The notes under the pieces: generated by a model
Databases searched by the model: none
Told to the model about the DNA's origin: nothing
The model's input: the letters and a program-made list of their open reading frames with translations, nothing else
In this document: in pieces, positions 63,601-64,000 of the stretch
Numbering within the stretch: the stretch's first letter is position 1
Layout: each line of letters starts with the position of its first letter
Assembly (NCBI GenBank): GCA_964019155.1
Contig: OZ025239.1
Span: 108,384,085-108,448,084, forward strand
Direction of reading: 5' to 3'
Length of the DNA stretch: 64,000 nucleotides
DNA from: Osedax fenrisi
Taxonomy: Eukaryota > Annelida > Polychaeta > Sabellida > Siboglinidae
Position numbers and translations under genes: made by a program

Positions 63601-64000
63601 GTTTGGTCTTCGTGGTAACATTGTCTTCAACATTGAGAGTTAAAGTCACATGATATGTTGGTTTGTTTGTTTATTTATTACATACGAGTGTATTGCATGT
63701 AATATACATGTAAGTCGTTATAGCAATGATAATATTAGGATCATAACAAATTTATAAATAAATGTTGATGGTAAATTTACATAATAAAGTGTATTTATAA
63801 CTATTTTGTAGCCAGAATAAGCAATCAGTACATGCGGTAACATGATGATTATCAGTGGGTAAATAGCGCTGGTGGCCTGTATCACAAAGGGGTAGTGAAA
63901 GGCAGGATACGATGTTTTCAGTACCTAGAGACCAGCTTCAAGGGAAACAGTGAACGTAGAGAGATTGGACAACTGGTACAAGTTGAAACTGTCTATATAT
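63601..64000. other. Unique right flank with raised GC near the edge
   Basis: Homology to the array ends here. From about 63840 GC content rises, and a plus-strand frame stays open to the window edge (starting HDDYQWVNSAGGLYHKG). The minus strand also has a long, mostly open frame with a hydrophobic stretch. I recognise neither. It may be the edge of an exon or of another transposon. Confidence 0.3.

Overview
The window is eukaryotic, almost certainly invertebrate animal DNA. It is extremely AT-rich, its one recognisable cellular gene is split by many introns, and it carries LINE, Ty3/Gypsy, TA-target DNA-transposon and hAT-like relics plus long AT minisatellites. The species cannot be named. 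An uncharacterised protein family at the left edge is one I associate mainly with arthropods, a weak hint only.

Layout: 1-3617 is unique flank with two fragments of that uncharacterised family (189-707 and 1890-2408) separated by a satellite. From 3618 almost to the right end the window is a tandem segmental array: copy 1 (3618-17675), copy 2 (17676-38838), copy 3 (38839 to about 62590) and part of a more diverged copy 4 (about 62590-63600). The last 400 bases look unique.

The array amplifies a minus-strand gene for a Rho GTPase-activating protein resembling ARHGAP19. Reading-phase bookkeeping lets me join eight consecutive exons (about 443 residues) with every junction in frame, plus a probable upstream exon alpha. 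Gene C (24784-40640) and gene D (45935-62916) look complete over this part. Gene B (8764-19499) has lost every exon from the RhoGAP core to the 3' end through a 7,265-bp deletion and has a nonsense codon in exon alpha. Gene A is only exon alpha, cut off by the array edge and carrying the same nonsense codon.

The introns hold most of the mobile DNA. The alpha-beta intron of B and C carries a LINE lacking its reverse transcriptase and a foldback (long inverted repeat) element; gene D has neither. The next intron of B and C has a TA-target transposon nested inside another one, with an intact empty site in D. The zeta-eta intron holds a 22-bp AT minisatellite, 1.6 kb in C but 11.3 kb in D, where it also contains a 5'-truncated LINE that was then duplicated in tandem with its flank. 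Between genes lies a scrambled Gypsy integrase relic. The 5' exons of D differ from C while the 3' exons are identical, so the array is a mosaic of older and very recent duplication.
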